Of a stretch of 23,350 bases of DNA, positions 23,227 through 23,350 are shown in pieces. Each line of letters starts with the position of its first letter. Position 1 is the stretch's first letter. Position numbers and translations under genes: made by a program. Below the pieces are notes generated by a model, which was given only the letters and a program-made list of their open reading frames with translations, did no database searches and was not told the origin of the DNA. This stretch comes from Chara braunii (lineage: Eukaryota > Streptophyta > Charophyceae > Charales > Characeae). Location of the stretch: positions 1,339,305 to 1,362,654 of the forward strand of contig BFEA01000316.1 in the NCBI GenBank assembly GCA_003427395.1. The letters are read 5' to 3'.

Positions 23227-23350
23227 GGGACGCTGGACCCGGTTTCCAGCAGGTGATGCTCCCCACCAATAGATGGAGCCTCTCCTCAGGTGCTAGTGGT
23301 GTCTGCTCTTATCAGCACCACTAACACTAGTGGGGGAAGTTGTTCAAAAA
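23227..23350 (+). repeat. Tail module 15, cut by the window end
   Basis: The most regular copy. HP1 is GCTGGA (23232-23237) with TCCAGC (23245-23250). The pseudoknot strands are GGTG (23252-23255), GCTCC (23258-23262), CACC (23264-23267) and GGAGC (23275-23279). HP3 is GTGCTAGTGGTG (23290-23301) with CACCACTAACAC (23316-23327), 11 standard pairs plus one wobble, around TCTGCTCTTATCAG. The poly(A) starts at 23346 and runs off the window. Confidence 0.88.

Overview
The window is a repeat-dominated stretch of a large eukaryotic genome. I find no host gene in it. Almost everything recognisable is retrotransposon debris: truncated, frameshifted copies of three related non-LTR retrotransposon (LINE) families of the L1 type, called A, B and C here, with an APE-type endonuclease, a reverse transcriptase and a C-terminal CX2C...HX4C knuckle. 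The rest is nested non-coding insertions, three short inverted-repeat DNA transposons, satellites and long A/T tracts. The LINE proteins look most like L1-clade elements of the green lineage, and streptophyte algae are one possibility, but I cannot name the organism from sequence alone.

Layout. 98-4414: LINE A copy 1, from mid-endonuclease to poly(A). 4415-5896: 5'-truncated LINE C. 5897-6120: unplaced fragment. 6121-7006: 5'-truncated LINE A copy 2. 7007-10885: LINE B copy 1, interrupted by a T-rich stretch, by a minus-strand non-coding retroelement (8255-8763) and, inside that, by a hAT-like MITE (8436-8717). These LINEs share one orientation, each starting in the poly(A) tail of the one before. 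11185-11505: two tail elements in inverted orientation. 11540-15949: LINE B copy 2, split at a single codon by a 3253-bp poly(A)-tailed non-coding insertion (11873-15125). 16237-16734: inverted-repeat MITE. About 16930-19180: LINE B copy 3 on the minus strand, with two further insertions. 19180-22350: non-coding sequence with a hammerhead ribozyme (19537-19585), a TTAA-flanked MITE (20196-20397), a (TA)n tract beside a second hammerhead-like core, and tandem tail fragments. 22350-23350: poly(T), a minisatellite and one more tail element.

The main discovery candidate is a short 3'-terminal module found 15 times on both strands. It starts GGGACGC, forms a 6-bp hairpin (HP1), then in most copies an H-type pseudoknot, then in LINE copies a long hairpin (HP3), and ends in poly(A). 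Pairings are kept by compensatory changes: two HP1 positions, one pseudoknot pair, and whole HP3 stems that differ between families while the loop core CTCTTAYC stays. The same module ends LINEs of all three families and protein-less insertions, so I infer that it is the 3' RNA signal by which the LINE machinery selects templates, and that non-coding elements parasitise it. Three insertions whose empty site can be read from paralogous LINE copies show target-site duplications of 3 bp or less.

The second candidate is the hammerhead ribozyme at 19537-19585, which has every conserved core base and the minimal stem III typical of Penelope-like elements.
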